A stretch of DNA of 64,000 bases, from contig CBDCDB010000008.1 in NCBI GenBank assembly GCA_965215315.1, positions 620,001 to 684,000 on the forward strand, in the 5' to 3' direction. The position numbers were made by a program, and so were the translations under genes. Under the pieces are notes generated by a model that was not told the DNA's origin, did not search any database, and saw only the letters and a program-made list of their open reading frames with translations. The DNA comes from Truepera sp965215315. GTDB taxonomy: Bacteria > Deinococcota > Deinococci > Deinococcales > Trueperaceae. Shown in pieces: positions 18,808 through 27,548 of the stretch. Numbering within the stretch: position 1 is the stretch's first letter; each line of letters starts with the position of its first letter.

Positions 18808-20094
18808 ATGAAACACGCGAAAGTCAAGTTTCTTTCAACCCTCTTTGCTGTAACGGTGCTGTTAGGAGCGTGTGCGCAGCTCCCGCAGCCTGAAGCGCAA
18901 AATGAAGTGCAAAAACCTGAAGCCCAGGGAGCCGCTGGCGACGTCATTCCGGGTCAATACATCGTCGCGCTGCAAAAACCGGGCCAAACAACCGGGTTAG
19001 GTACTCAGGGGGTGGGAGCGCTCGAGCCTGCAAGCGTCGCTGCTTCGCTCGGCGTACAAAGTATAGGAACGCTGGGCGTAATCAACGGTTTTGTGGCGGT
19101 AGGCGTTGACGAGGCGGCGTTGTCACGGCTCGAGACCGATGCTCGAGTCCGCTACGCCGAACCCGACCGCATCATCAAACTGGACAGGGTACAGAATCAA
19201 GGTTTACTGGGTCAAAGTCTACTGGGTCAAAGTTTACCGGGTCAGAGCTTGCAGATTCAGACGAAGCGCAAGGTGCAGAAACGTCCAATTTGGGGCCTCG
19301 ACCGTATCGATCAGCGGAACCTGCCCCTCAGCCGCAGCTACCGTTACAGGGCGACGGGGCGCGGCGTCACAGCCTATGTGATCGATTCGGGTATTCGCGG
19401 CGGTAGCGAATTCGGCAAACGTCTCGGCGGCGGCGTGTCGTCGATTGATGACGGAAACGGCTACAACGACTGTTACGGTCACGGCACACACGTCGCAGGT
19501 ACGCTCGGCGGCAAAACCTACGGCGTCGCCAAAGGTGTCGAGCTGATCGCCGTGCGCGTCTTTGATTGTAACGGTGGTTCGTCGAATTCGGCGCTGATTA
19601 CCGGCATCGACTGGGTTAACTTCAACCATGAGAGCCCGGCGGTCGTCAACATGAGCCTCGAGTCTTCCCCCCCTTCACCTGCTATCGACGAGGCGGTCGC
19701 AGCGCTCGTCAAAGAGAAGGTGACGGTCGTCGTCGCAGCTGGCAATAAGGGCAGCGACGCGTGTGGGCTCTCTCCAGCTCGTATTCCCGCCGTCCTCACG
19801 GTTGGAGCGAGCAACCAAAAGGATAACCTCTGGGAAGACAGCAACCGCGGGCGCTGCGTTGACGTTTTTGCGCCCGGGGATAGGATCATCTCAGCAGGGT
19901 TACAGGGCACGCTGACGCTGAGCGGCACTTCGATGGCGACGCCGCACGCCGCCGGGGTCGCCGCGCTGATCTTGGAAAAAAACCGCGGCGCTTCACCCGC
20001 AGGCGTCATCAAAACGATCGTCGGACGGACGACCAGCGGCAAATTCGGCAATACTTCGGGTGCCCCGGACAGGTTGCTCTACAGCGGATTTTAG
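18808..20094 (+). CDS. Aqualysin/proteinase K-like subtilase
   Basis: Secreted serine protease of family S8, 428 aa. It has a lipoprotein-like signal (lipobox LLGAC, Cys about 22), an I9 inhibitor prodomain (about 48-125), and a short GQSL repeat (about 133-149) coded by three tandem 15-mers. The catalytic domain has Asp193 (VIDSGIR), His225 (GHGTHVAG) and Ser375 (SGTSMATPH). Two Cys pairs suggest disulfides as in aqualysin. The prodomain is removed on folding. GGAG-containing ribosome site before the ATG. Flanked by its own terminators, so monocistronic. Confidence 0.93.
   Translation: MKHAKVKFLSTLFAVTVLLGACAQLPQPEAQNEVQKPEAQGAAGDVIPGQYIVALQKPGQTTGLGTQGVGALEPASVAASLGVQSIGTLGVINGFVAVGVDEAALSRLETDARVRYAEPDRIIKLDRVQNQGLLGQSLLGQSLPGQSLQIQTKRKVQKRPIWGLDRIDQRNLPLSRSYRYRATGRGVTAYVIDSGIRGGSEFGKRLGGGVSSIDDGNGYNDCYGHGTHVAGTLGGKTYGVAKGVELIAVRVFDCNGGSSNSALITGIDWVNFNHESPAVVNMSLESSPPSPAIDEAVAALVKEKVTVVVAAGNKGSDACGLSPARIPAVLTVGASNQKDNLWEDSNRGRCVDVFAPGDRIISAGLQGTLTLSGTSMATPHAAGVAALILEKNRGASPAGVIKTIVGRTTSGKFGNTSGAPDRLLYSGF
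19205..19249 (+). repeat. Tandem 15-mer (x3) inside subtilase
   Basis: Three nearly identical units of TACTGGGTCAAAGTY (third with two changes) coding LGQSL/PGQSL between prodomain and catalytic domain. In-frame, so copy-number change would only lengthen the linker. Confidence 0.85.
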
Positions 20095-20112
20095 AAACGT
20101 TTACGGTATGAG

Positions 20113-20142
20113 CTGCGGTGGGTTCGCCCACCGCAGTTTTTT
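20113..20142 (+). terminator. Strong intrinsic terminator after subtilase
   Basis: Perfect 10-bp stem CTGCGGTGGG (20113-20122) / CCCACCGCAG (20127-20136), TTCG tetraloop, six T. Confidence 0.95.
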
Positions 20143-20201
20143 ATCGCCCCCGCACGTCAAATGCCGTACGTCTAAAATCTAGATATACGATACCGTAAAG
20201 C

Positions 20202-21563
20202 ATGGACTTTGATCTGATCGTTATCGGCGCAGGACAAGCAGGCGGGCCACTCTCGCGCGCAGCAGCCAAAGCGGGCCAACGCGTCGCGCTCATCGAACGC
20301 GAACATGTCGGCGGCACGTGCGTGAATGAGGGCTGCACACCGACTAAAACGATGGTGGCGAGTGCGCGGGTCGCGTACCTCGCTCGCCGCGCCGCCGACT
20401 ACGGCGTCGATACCGGTCCGGTCAGCGTCGATCTGACGCGGGTACGGGCGCGCAAACGTGAGATCGTTACGTCGTTTCGGGATAGCAGCCGAAAGAGTTA
20501 TGAAAATACGGAAAACCTCGGGCTGATCTGGGGCGAAGCCAGGTTTACGGGCGAGAAAACGGTTTCAGTCGTGTTAAACAGCGGCGGCGAACGGACGCTC
20601 ACTGCTGCTACAATTATCATCAACGCCGGAGAACGTCCGAACATTCCCCCGATTGAAGGCTTGAAAGCTGCGCCGTTTCTCACCTCAACCTCGGTCATGG
20701 AGCTCGGTGAGGTGCCAGAGCATCTTGTGATTTTGGGCGGCGGGTATATCGGGCTCGAGTTTGCCCAGATGTTTCGCCGCTTCGGGGGCGAAGTCACGGT
20801 TGTTCAGCGCGGCGATCAGCTTTTACCCCGCGAAGACGACGACGTTGCAGACACCGTAGCCGACATTTTACGCGAGGACGGCGTCACGGTACTTTTGGGA
20901 GCCACGACAGAAAAAGTCAGCGCCGAAGACGGTGTGACGCTCACGCTTGAAAAGGGCAAGACCGTCTCAGGCTCGCACTTACTGGTGGCGACCGGGCGTA
21001 CACCAAACAGCGATTCTTTGAACTTAGAGGTTGCCGGAATCGAGCAGAACGAACGAGGCTATATCGAGGTCAACGAAAAGCTTCAAACGAACGTCCCCGG
21101 CGTTTACGCCGTGGGCGATATCAAAGGTGGCCCCGCCTTTACCCACATCTCTTACGACGACTTCCGCATCGTCAAGGCTAACTTGCTAGACGGCAAAAGC
21201 GAGACGATTCAGGGCCGCCCGGTGCCGTACACAGTCTTTATGGATCCACAGCTCGGGCGCGTGGGACTAAGCGAAAAAGACGCGAAAAATCAGGGGCAGG
21301 CGTTCAAGGTCGCCAAACTGCCGATGAGCCGGGTGGCGCGGGCGATCGAAACCGACGAAACACGCGGCTTTATGAAAGCGCTTATCGACCCGGACAGCGG
21401 ACAGATTTTAGGGGCGGCGATTTTAGGGCTCGAGGGCGGCGAAATCATGAGCGTCTTGCAAGTAGCGATGATGGGAGGTCTCCCCTACACCGCGCTGCGC
21501 GATTCACCGTTTGCCCACCCGACCCTGAGCGAATCGCTCAACAATTTGTTTATGACGCTCTAA
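20202..21563 (+). CDS. MerA/Lpd-like flavin disulfide oxidoreductase
   Basis: FAD- and NAD(P)-dependent pyridine nucleotide-disulfide oxidoreductase, 453 aa. The FAD site is GAGQAGGPLSRAA (about 8-20). The redox-active disulfide is GGTCVNEGCTPTK (C41/C46 region). The second Rossmann site reads ILGGGYIGLEFAQMF near 177-191. The C-terminal AHPTLSE carries the His-Glu pair of dihydrolipoamide dehydrogenase and mercuric reductase. No N-terminal heavy-metal domain and no vicinal C-terminal cysteines, so true mercuric reductase is unlikely. It is unlinked to pyruvate dehydrogenase genes, so it may be a stand-alone disulfide or quinone reductase. Confidence 0.85.
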   Translation: MDFDLIVIGAGQAGGPLSRAAAKAGQRVALIEREHVGGTCVNEGCTPTKTMVASARVAYLARRAADYGVDTGPVSVDLTRVRARKREIVTSFRDSSRKSYENTENLGLIWGEARFTGEKTVSVVLNSGGERTLTAATIIINAGERPNIPPIEGLKAAPFLTSTSVMELGEVPEHLVILGGGYIGLEFAQMFRRFGGEVTVVQRGDQLLPREDDDVADTVADILREDGVTVLLGATTEKVSAEDGVTLTLEKGKTVSGSHLLVATGRTPNSDSLNLEVAGIEQNERGYIEVNEKLQTNVPGVYAVGDIKGGPAFTHISYDDFRIVKANLLDGKSETIQGRPVPYTVFMDPQLGRVGLSEKDAKNQGQAFKVAKLPMSRVARAIETDETRGFMKALIDPDSGQILGAAILGLEGGEIMSVLQVAMMGGLPYTALRDSPFAHPTLSESLNNLFMTL

Positions 21564-21643
21564 ACCTTAACCAAGTTGCGTGAGATACGCAGATTCAGTC
21601 ATCGGAGCACAGAATTACAGCGCAGGTATTACCTTGGAACCTG

Positions 21644-22177
21644 ATGGATTTCAGAATTGAGACGTGGACGCCTACTCACCAAAACTGGCAAGAATTGGCA
21701 GCTCTTATCGCTGCTGAAAACCAGACTCGTTGGGCACTAAATGCTCGTTTCGAAAGGTTTTCCCGGCACTTTTTGGTTGCCTTACAAGAAACAGAAGTAG
21801 TCAGTTTTGTTACGTTTGTGGTCTGGGGAATCGGTCTTCATGACCGTGACCATCCTGCGGTTCAACTTCGTGGGCAAACGCTGACAGAGGCAAAGATTAT
21901 CGCTTTTGGTGTTCAGCAAGACTATCGTCGGCAAGGTATCGGCCGAGCTTTGCAAGAACATGTCATTGACCGAGCTAAAAAGCTTGGCTGTTTTCAAGTA
22001 CGTTCGGTAAGTGGCGAAGGGTACTTTGAAAACCATCAACTCAAACTCTCTATGGGCTTCGCGGTAGAACCTACGGAACGAAACAAGAAGACGGCGGCTT
22101 TTATCATGTCTCTGCGCTTAGCGCCTCTGAGCCTGTTCTGCTGCGGATTCCGTTTCGGGCCATCTCCGCTAAACTAA
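21644..22177 (+). CDS. GNAT acetyltransferase
   Basis: 177-aa protein with a single GCN5-type acetyltransferase domain. The acetyl-CoA loop reads QQDYRRQGIGRALQEH (RxxGxGxxL) near residues 87-102. The ATG start is in a region without a strong ribosome site. The last 15 residues are hydrophobic/Cys-rich and run into the promoter of the next gene, so the C terminus may be a recent extension. Substrate unknown. Confidence 0.8.
   Translation: MDFRIETWTPTHQNWQELAALIAAENQTRWALNARFERFSRHFLVALQETEVVSFVTFVVWGIGLHDRDHPAVQLRGQTLTEAKIIAFGVQQDYRRQGIGRALQEHVIDRAKKLGCFQVRSVSGEGYFENHQLKLSMGFAVEPTERNKKTAAFIMSLRLAPLSLFCCGFRFGPSPLN
22170..22175 (+). promoter_or_regulatory. -10 box before ABA4-like gene
   Basis: TAAACT, five nt before the ATG at 22181, in the same GCTAAACTAAAC context as recN. 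Confidence 0.45.
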
Positions 22178-22180
22178 ACT

Positions 22181-22618
22181 ATGGCTGACACCGTTTTTAG
22201 TCTCCTCAACATCTTGCCCTTACCGATCTGGCTCGGGATGCTGCTTTTCCCTAAAACGCGCTTTACCCAAAAGGTGGTGCTGGCGTACTGGCCTTATATC
22301 GCGCTGGCGGGCGTTTACGCGCTGCTGCTCGTCGGGGCGCTCGTGACCGGCACCGGCTTCGACTTGTCACTTGGCGGTTTACGGCGCGGGTTGAGCCTCG
22401 AGTGGGGCTTTTTAGCGGTGTGGGCGCACCTCTTAACCCTCGACTTGTTCGCCGGAGTATGGGTGTTCCGGGACGCCAAATACTGGGGGCTGGAGCCGCG
22501 CCCCTATGTGCTGGTCACACTTTTTGCGGGGCCACTCGGGTTAGGCGCGTATCTGCTGGCACGGCAGCGGCGCTCAAAAGATGACCCTATCAAGTTCGTC
22601 AACCGGCCGCTCAACTAG
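22181..22618 (+). CDS. ABA4-like (DUF4281) membrane protein
   Basis: 145-aa integral membrane protein with about four transmembrane helices (roughly 7-24, 33-56, 75-98, 108-125) and the conserved HLLTLDLFAGVWVFRDA loop of the DUF4281/ABA4 family. In plants ABA4 is needed for neoxanthin formation from violaxanthin; bacterial members have been linked to carotenoid isomer chemistry but their reaction is unsettled. No carotenoid gene lies nearby. It starts three nt after the acetyltransferase stop but has its own -10 box. Confidence 0.75.
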   Translation: MADTVFSLLNILPLPIWLGMLLFPKTRFTQKVVLAYWPYIALAGVYALLLVGALVTGTGFDLSLGGLRRGLSLEWGFLAVWAHLLTLDLFAGVWVFRDAKYWGLEPRPYVLVTLFAGPLGLGAYLLARQRRSKDDPIKFVNRPLN

Positions 22619-22659
22619 CCCGTGTAAGCGGCAGAAGTACGCCGTTCTAGGCTCTCAAG

Positions 22660-23352
22660 ATGATAGCGTCTAAAGCGATGCTTCGCACTCTTTCTCTCAT
22701 TGTTAAACGTGCGCTCGACCTCGTGGTCGCTTTTACGGCGCTGTTCATCTTGTCGCCCTTCTTGCTCATTACCGGGCTGCTGATTTTACTCGAGGACGGT
22801 CGCCCTATCTTTTTCCGGCAAACTCGCGCCGGACGGGGCGGAAAACCGTTTTCCATTTTCAAGTTCCGCAGCATGAGGGTCAACAACGCGCCCGTCGCCA
22901 GTATGGGCGCAGTTACGGGTTCACATCCGCTTGTAACTAGAGCGGGCCGCGTCATCCGGCGCACCAAAATCGACGAGTTACCGCAACTCTTAAATGTTTT
23001 AACCGGTGAGTTGAGCTTGGTCGGCCCGCGCCCAACATTGCGGGAGCAAGTTGCTGAATACGATACTTTCGAGCAGAAGCGGCTGGCACTGAAACCCGGT
23101 GTGACGGGTTGGGCGCAGGTTTGCGGCGGCATCTACCTGCCGTGGGAAGAGCGCATTGCGCTCGACGTTTGGTATACCGACAACTGGTCTTTGGGTCTCG
23201 ACTTCGAGATTTTGGTGCGGACGGTTGGTGTCATTATTTTTGGCGAAAAGCTGAATCAGCAGGCGCTTAGAAAAGCGCTGGAGAACGAACACGCCTACGG
23301 TCACGGTGAGGTGAGAGTAGGCGGCTGGCGTTCGGAGAAGCCGACGGGCTAA
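22660..23352 (+). CDS. Bacterial sugar-phosphate transferase (WcaJ/PglC type)
   Basis: Monotopic phosphoglycosyl transferase of about 230 aa (a second ATG at 22678 would give 224). A membrane hairpin at about residues 15-43 comes first. The catalytic motifs are RPIFFRQTRAG, FKFRSM and DELPQLLNVLTGELSLVGPRP. It transfers a sugar-1-phosphate from a UDP-sugar to undecaprenyl phosphate, the first step of exopolysaccharide, capsule or S-layer glycan repeat assembly. No glycan cluster is attached here, so the product glycan is unknown. Confidence 0.9.
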   Translation: MIASKAMLRTLSLIVKRALDLVVAFTALFILSPFLLITGLLILLEDGRPIFFRQTRAGRGGKPFSIFKFRSMRVNNAPVASMGAVTGSHPLVTRAGRVIRRTKIDELPQLLNVLTGELSLVGPRPTLREQVAEYDTFEQKRLALKPGVTGWAQVCGGIYLPWEERIALDVWYTDNWSLGLDFEILVRTVGVIIFGEKLNQQALRKALENEHAYGHGEVRVGGWRSEKPTG

Positions 23353-23418
23353 AGAAGAGAAGTCCAAGTCAGTAACAATACATTTGGAAGCCTAAAGTTT
23401 TGCTCCACGTTGCTCATT

Positions 23419-23452
23419 GAAACTCGAGCTGCCCCTACAGCGCTCGAGTTTC
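23419..23452 (+). terminator. Hairpin after sugar transferase, built on CTCGAG
   Basis: GAAACTCGAG (23419-23428) pairs perfectly with CTCGAGTTTC (23443-23452); 14-nt loop with an inner CTG/CAG pair. No T-run. Likely the transcript end. Confidence 0.55.
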
Positions 23453-23635
23453 CATAAAACCCTGAGTTGTCAAGCCCTCGTCAAGCTTTTGTCGTTACGG
23501 TGAAAAGGTTTCTCGTCAGGCTTCTATACGCACTCGGTAAGGTGCAGACTGAAATCCGGTAGTACGCTGCTACCTCAAGTTTGGCTTGTAAGCGCAAGGC
23601 CGCAGTTACCCGACTAGGGCGTAACCCACTTCTAA

Positions 23636-23880
23636 AAAGGCGCGTTTCGAAGGTCAACGAATAGCGATGGCTCTAACCGTCCCTTAAAGCAGCTGGTGCC
23701 CTCGTTCTGTCGCAGTTGCAGCGGCTCATAGATTTCCTGAGTAAGCCAAGGTCGGTGCAGCAGCACGGTTGGCTTACAGGCAACTGCAACGATGGCGCAC
23801 CGCTTGGCATAGCTCCCACCGCCCGCTCCGATCTTCTTACCGTGCCACCAGCCTTGTCCGAACGGCCCGAGGAGAAAATG
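23636..23880 (-). pseudogene. IS110-family transposase C-terminal remnant
   Basis: In one minus-strand frame about 78 codons are open and read AIVAVACKPTVLLHRPWLTQ and then EIYEPLQLR. This resembles the IS110/IS116 C terminus (AVVAVARKLAVLLHRLW then GEVYEPL). Nothing upstream of it is recognisable, so only the tail survives. It is a different subtype from the intact IS110 at 13003. The identification rests on my memory of the family. Confidence 0.4.
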
Positions 23881-24303
23881 TGAGGCTTGCCTCCGTAACC
23901 GCCTGCGTCCCTGTCAAGGCGGTCAAGTTCATAACGAGCCGACCTGCGAAGAACGTCTCTAAAAGCTTACACGTGGAGCAATACATTCTCTTCAATAATC
24001 TCGAATGCTAGTTGGTTATGGGCTACCTAGAAGGCTCAAAAGCTTTCCGATTACGTCATAGACGTTGTTTCTAGCCAATTCAGAAGGGTCAGGGAAATAA
24101 CCACGAGTGGCAAAAAGCTTTGAGAAGCTAGCGAACATCTTGATTCGGGTAGCTTAGCGGTTACGGTTGAAATACCATTTTACGTCGCAGACGCATTTTC
24201 TCAGTTGCAAGGGGTCGTTTATCTACTAGCACTCGAGGTTAATAATCTCGCTGGTATCAGCGCCCAGCTTGACGCTCATCCTTCTGCACTCGTAAGCTGC
24301 CCC

Positions 24304-24750
24304 ATGCAGAAGCCTGAAATCATCCGTGCCGAGCTGTCTCACCTCATGCAACTTGCACCGCTTTTCGACGCCTACCGCGTGTTTTACGGTCAAACCTCAG
24401 ATGTTGAGGCCGCCAGAAACTTTTTAGCGGCGCGACTCTCAGCGGGTGAATCCGTTGTCTTCTTGGCCTTAGACGATGAGCTTGCTGGGTTTACGCAGCT
24501 TTACGGGTCATTTTCATTGGTGTCACTACAAAAGCTGTGGATTTTGAACGACCTTTTCATAACGCCGGAAACGAAGAGGAAAGCAGTTGCAGGCACATTT
24601 CTAAACCGTGCCCATGAACACGCGCGGGAAACCGGCACAAAAGGGTTGAGCTTGCAGACAGCGACAGACAACCTCAGCGCACAAACCCTTTACGAAACGC
24701 ACGGTTGGCAAAAAAACACGGGTTTTCTGATCTATGCTCGTACAGCATAA
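24304..24750 (+). CDS. GNAT acetyltransferase
   Basis: 149-aa GCN5-type N-acetyltransferase from the ATG at 24304 (MQKPEIIRAEL); a TTG at 24205 in the same frame adds residues without similarity. Core motifs include LNDLFITPETKRKAVAGTFL (the acetyl-CoA loop region, with Lys/Val replacing the usual Gly-x-Gly) and TDNLSAQTLYETHGWQK, the usual closing strand. Substrate unknown. Confidence 0.75.
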   Translation: MQKPEIIRAELSHLMQLAPLFDAYRVFYGQTSDVEAARNFLAARLSAGESVVFLALDDELAGFTQLYGSFSLVSLQKLWILNDLFITPETKRKAVAGTFLNRAHEHARETGTKGLSLQTATDNLSAQTLYETHGWQKNTGFLIYARTA

Positions 24751-24795
24751 ATCCAGCTCTGCCGGACTTTGCGGTGAGGCTCGAGTTGGACAGGT

Positions 24796-25386
24796 TCAGC
24801 TTAGCGACGCCGCACCCCGCGTCACCTCACGCAGCGCGTCCACGAGCGGCGTTTCGTCAGCAGCAAAAAAGACGACAGCTAAGCGTAAACCCTCAGCCGT
24901 ATAGTCCGCCTCCCCTTTGCGGAGTCCGGCCCAGCCGTCCAGCAGACGGTGAACTGCGTCGAGTTCAGCGAAGGGCGCATGGACGGTGTGCGTCACAGTT
25001 TCACGCACTTCCAACACGCCCGCTTCATCGAGCGCTTTGGCAAGACTGCCGCTGTACGCCCGCACGAGGCCACCCGCGCCGAGTTTGGTGCCGCCGTAGT
25101 AGCGGGTAACGACCGCCAGCACAAAGTCCAGCTCGCGTTTTTGCAGCACTTCTAACATCGGTCTACCCGCGGTGCCGCCCGGTTCGCCGTCGTCGGAAAA
25201 ACGCAGCTCGGCCCCGATGCGGTACGCCCAAGTGTTGTGGGTTGCGTCAGGGTGACGCATTCTCAGCTGCTCGAGCTTTGCAAGCGCGTCTTCAACGTCT
25301 TTGACGCGAGTAACGTAGGCAATGAAACGTGAGCTTTTGACGGTTTCTTCACGTTCATGTGTTCGGGCGACACTCTGGTACGGCAC
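24796..25386 (-). CDS. YigZ/IMPACT family protein
   Basis: UPF0029 (IMPACT/YigZ) protein, 196 aa. The N-terminal domain shows the family core SRFIAYV, then ATHNTWAYRIG, FSDDGEPGGTAGRPML and VTRYYGGTKLGAGGLVRAY; a small ferredoxin-like C-terminal domain follows. The eukaryotic relative regulates the Gcn2 kinase; bacterial YigZ has no settled biochemical role. GTG start with a TAAGCT box five nt upstream, no Shine-Dalgarno of its own beyond GAGGG in the spacer. Confidence 0.9.
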   Translation of the reverse strand: MPYQSVARTHEREETVKSSRFIAYVTRVKDVEDALAKLEQLRMRHPDATHNTWAYRIGAELRFSDDGEPGGTAGRPMLEVLQKRELDFVLAVVTRYYGGTKLGAGGLVRAYSGSLAKALDEAGVLEVRETVTHTVHAPFAELDAVHRLLDGWAGLRKGEADYTAEGLRLAVVFFAADETPLVDALREVTRGAASLS

Positions 25387-25391
25387 CCCTC

Positions 25392-25397
25392 AGCTTA
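25392..25397 (-). promoter_or_regulatory. -10 box of yigZ-like gene
   Basis: TAAGCT on the minus strand, five nt before the GTG at 25386. Confidence 0.4.
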
Positions 25398-25444
25398 ACG
25401 TTTCACCAACGTATCTAGCTTCATTATTTGTGAAAAGATGACCT

Positions 25445-25942
25445 GTGAAGCTTTTACTCTTGGGACTCTCCGGTGTGGGCAAATCAACCGTTGCGCCGCG
25501 CTTAGGGCAGGCTTTAGGACTCGAGGTACTCGAGCTAGACGACGAAACGCAGAGGTTAAACGGCGGCGTTTGGCCCGAAAGCGAAGAGGTCATTGATAGG
25601 CTTTTTGCACGCATCGTCAAAGACTTTCTTGAAACCGATGCTGATTCCATCCTCTTTGTCACCTCTTATCTTACTAGAGAAGAAATCTCAGCTTTTTACG
25701 AGCAAGGCTTTGTCATTATCGAACTTCACACCACGCTTTCTGAGCTTGTCAGACGTAAACGTCAGCGGGACGGCTCGTTAGACGAAGCGCGCATCCGTAG
25801 AAATTACGGTATCTATCAGGGCATCGTTGATGACCCAGCTGTTCAGAGCGTGGTGAGGGTGTCCGTTGATACGACGCAACGTTCGTCAGCAGAAGTTGAA
25901 CAGCTCATCGTCGCAGCCCTAAACGCAAGTAGAGACGGCTGA
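25445..25942 (+). CDS. P-loop kinase, shikimate/adenylate kinase-like
   Basis: 165-aa P-loop NTPase with Walker A GLSGVGKST near residues 7-15. A short kinase-type core follows, with ELDDETQRLNGG where shikimate kinases have their Asp substrate site, a lid-like RRKRQRDGSL, and RRNYGIY. It phosphorylates a small molecule or nucleotide; it lacks the full shikimate kinase signature, so I do not call it aroK. GTG start; the ATG at 25438 is in another frame. Confidence 0.65.
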   Translation: MKLLLLGLSGVGKSTVAPRLGQALGLEVLELDDETQRLNGGVWPESEEVIDRLFARIVKDFLETDADSILFVTSYLTREEISAFYEQGFVIIELHTTLSELVRRKRQRDGSLDEARIRRNYGIYQGIVDDPAVQSVVRVSVDTTQRSSAEVEQLIVAALNASRDG

Positions 25943-26093
25943 GCGCAGGCAAATGTCGTTGTATCCGTTGTTTGTCACTCACCGCTTTATCAGTCCGGGT
26001 GATAAACTCTCCTTATGTCTCCGCTCCTACACTACGCACGATGTTGCTAGCGTTTTAAGCCGACCCTAGCCTCACTGCCTCCAAGGAGATCCC

Positions 26094-27527
26094 ATGCAGC
26101 TTTACAACACCCTGACCCGCCAAAAAGAAACCTTCACGCCGCTCGTCCCCAACCACGTCGGGATTTACGTCTGCGGCCCAACTGTCTATTCGGAACCGCA
26201 CATCGGTAACGCGAGGGGCCCGGTATTCTTCGACGTGGTGCGCCGCTGGTTCTCTCACGAAGGCTACCGGGTGCGCTTCGTCTCGAACGTCACCGATGTT
26301 GGACACCTGACTGACGACGCCGACGAAGGTGAGGACAAACTCGTCAAGCGGGCGCGGTTAGAGCAGCTCGAGCCGATGGAAATCGCTGAAAAATACTTCT
26401 GGCGCTACTTCGACGGGGTGGCGCAAATGGGCGTCCGCCGCCCCGACATCATCCCCCGCGCCTCGGGTCACATCACCGAGCAGATTGGCATGACTGAAAC
26501 GTTGCTGGGGCGTGGTCTGGCCTATGAGCGCGGCGGCAACGTCTATTTCGATGTATCGGCGTGGAGCGACTACGGTGAGCTTTCAGGCCGCAACGCCGAC
26601 GACCAGCAGGAGGGCACGCGCGTGACGGTTCGGAGCGACAAGGACGACCCGCGCGACTTCGCGCTCTGGAAAGCCGCTGAAGCCGGACACCTGATGCACT
26701 GGCCTTCACCTTGGGGTGAGGGATATCCGGGCTGGCACCTCGAGTGCTCGGTCATGAGTACCAAATATCTGGGCGACACCTTCGACATTCACGGCGGCGG
26801 TTTAGACCTGATTTTTCCACACCACGAGTGCGAGATTGCTCAGGCAAAGGGTGCAGGCAAAGGCTTCGCCAACTACTGGCTCCACTGGAACTTTTTGACC
26901 TTCGGCGGCGAGAAAATGGCGAAATCGAAGGGTGCGCTGGCACTCTCCGAACTGCTCGCCGAACACGGCGGGACGGCGCTCCGTTTTCATCTACTAGGCG
27001 CACACTACCGCAGCGTCAGCGACTTCTCAGATGAGAGCCTTTATGCCTCAAAACAGGGGCTGAAGCGGTTACAAGAGACCTACACCGAGCTTTCGCGCCG
27101 CGTGGAAGGTGAAGTTAAAGTACCTGAAGACCCCTTTACGGACTACCGCGAGCGTTTTACGGCGGCGATGAACGACGATTTTAACACTCCGCAGGCGATT
27201 GCCGTACTTTTTGACGTAAGCCGCGACGTCAACGCCAAACTAGGCCGCGCCGACGCTGCATATATAGCAGCTGCCAAAGCCTTTTTCGACGACCTTGCCG
27301 GGGATGTGCTCGGGATTATCGGGGTTCAGGAGAACGCGCAAGATGATACCGCCCTGTTGGACGGCCTCGTCAAACTTGTTGGCGAACAGCGGCAAGAGGC
27401 CCGGACGCGCCGTGATTTTGCCTCTTCTGACGCAATTCGAGACCGTTTAGCAGAGTTGGGTTTAGTGCTAGAAGATACGCCCGACGGCGTGCGGTGGAAA
27501 CGCGGTGCGCCTAAAGAGCGGGTTTGA
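26094..27527 (+). CDS. cysS: Cysteinyl-tRNA synthetase
   Basis: Class I aminoacyl-tRNA synthetase charging tRNA-Cys, 477 aa, normal length. The HIGH motif reads PHIGNARG near residues 35-42 after the zinc-binding Cys of CGPTVY. The KMSKS motif reads KMAKSKG near 270-276. The DALR and C-terminal anticodon domains follow. ATG start with AAGGAG seven nt upstream. Followed 21 nt later by the remains of a transglutaminase-like gene. Confidence 0.97.
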   Translation: MQLYNTLTRQKETFTPLVPNHVGIYVCGPTVYSEPHIGNARGPVFFDVVRRWFSHEGYRVRFVSNVTDVGHLTDDADEGEDKLVKRARLEQLEPMEIAEKYFWRYFDGVAQMGVRRPDIIPRASGHITEQIGMTETLLGRGLAYERGGNVYFDVSAWSDYGELSGRNADDQQEGTRVTVRSDKDDPRDFALWKAAEAGHLMHWPSPWGEGYPGWHLECSVMSTKYLGDTFDIHGGGLDLIFPHHECEIAQAKGAGKGFANYWLHWNFLTFGGEKMAKSKGALALSELLAEHGGTALRFHLLGAHYRSVSDFSDESLYASKQGLKRLQETYTELSRRVEGEVKVPEDPFTDYRERFTAAMNDDFNTPQAIAVLFDVSRDVNAKLGRADAAYIAAAKAFFDDLAGDVLGIIGVQENAQDDTALLDGLVKLVGEQRQEARTRRDFASSDAIRDRLAELGLVLEDTPDGVRWKRGAPKERV

Positions 27528-27548
27528 TTAAAGCAAAAGGAGCAGTGG

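Larger units (their letters stand above)
23353..24303. other. Gene-poor stretch with hairpin and IS110 remnant
   Basis: Contains a hairpin after the sugar transferase (23419-23452), a degraded IS110-type C terminus on the minus strand (about 23636-23880) and otherwise no gene I can support. A short plus-strand frame at 23769-24011 overlaps the remnant and looks like a shadow. The frame of the next acetyltransferase is open upstream of its ATG, but without family similarity. Confidence 0.55.

Noticed and set aside
19205..19249. 15-mer repeat as a phase-variable switch
   Set aside because: The unit is a multiple of three, so copy change cannot shift the frame.
20202..21563. Mercuric reductase
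   Set aside because: The redox motif fits, but there is no MerA C-terminal Cys pair, no heavy-metal domain and no mer genes nearby.
23769..24011. 80-aa plus-strand frame
   Set aside because: Overlaps the more convincing IS110 remnant on the other strand and has no features.
25445..25942. Shikimate kinase aroK
   Set aside because: Walker A and size fit, but the shikimate-binding motifs are incomplete and no aro genes are near.
26000..26093. T-box or other riboswitch before cysS
   Set aside because: Leader is too short and has no T-box word or stem structure.
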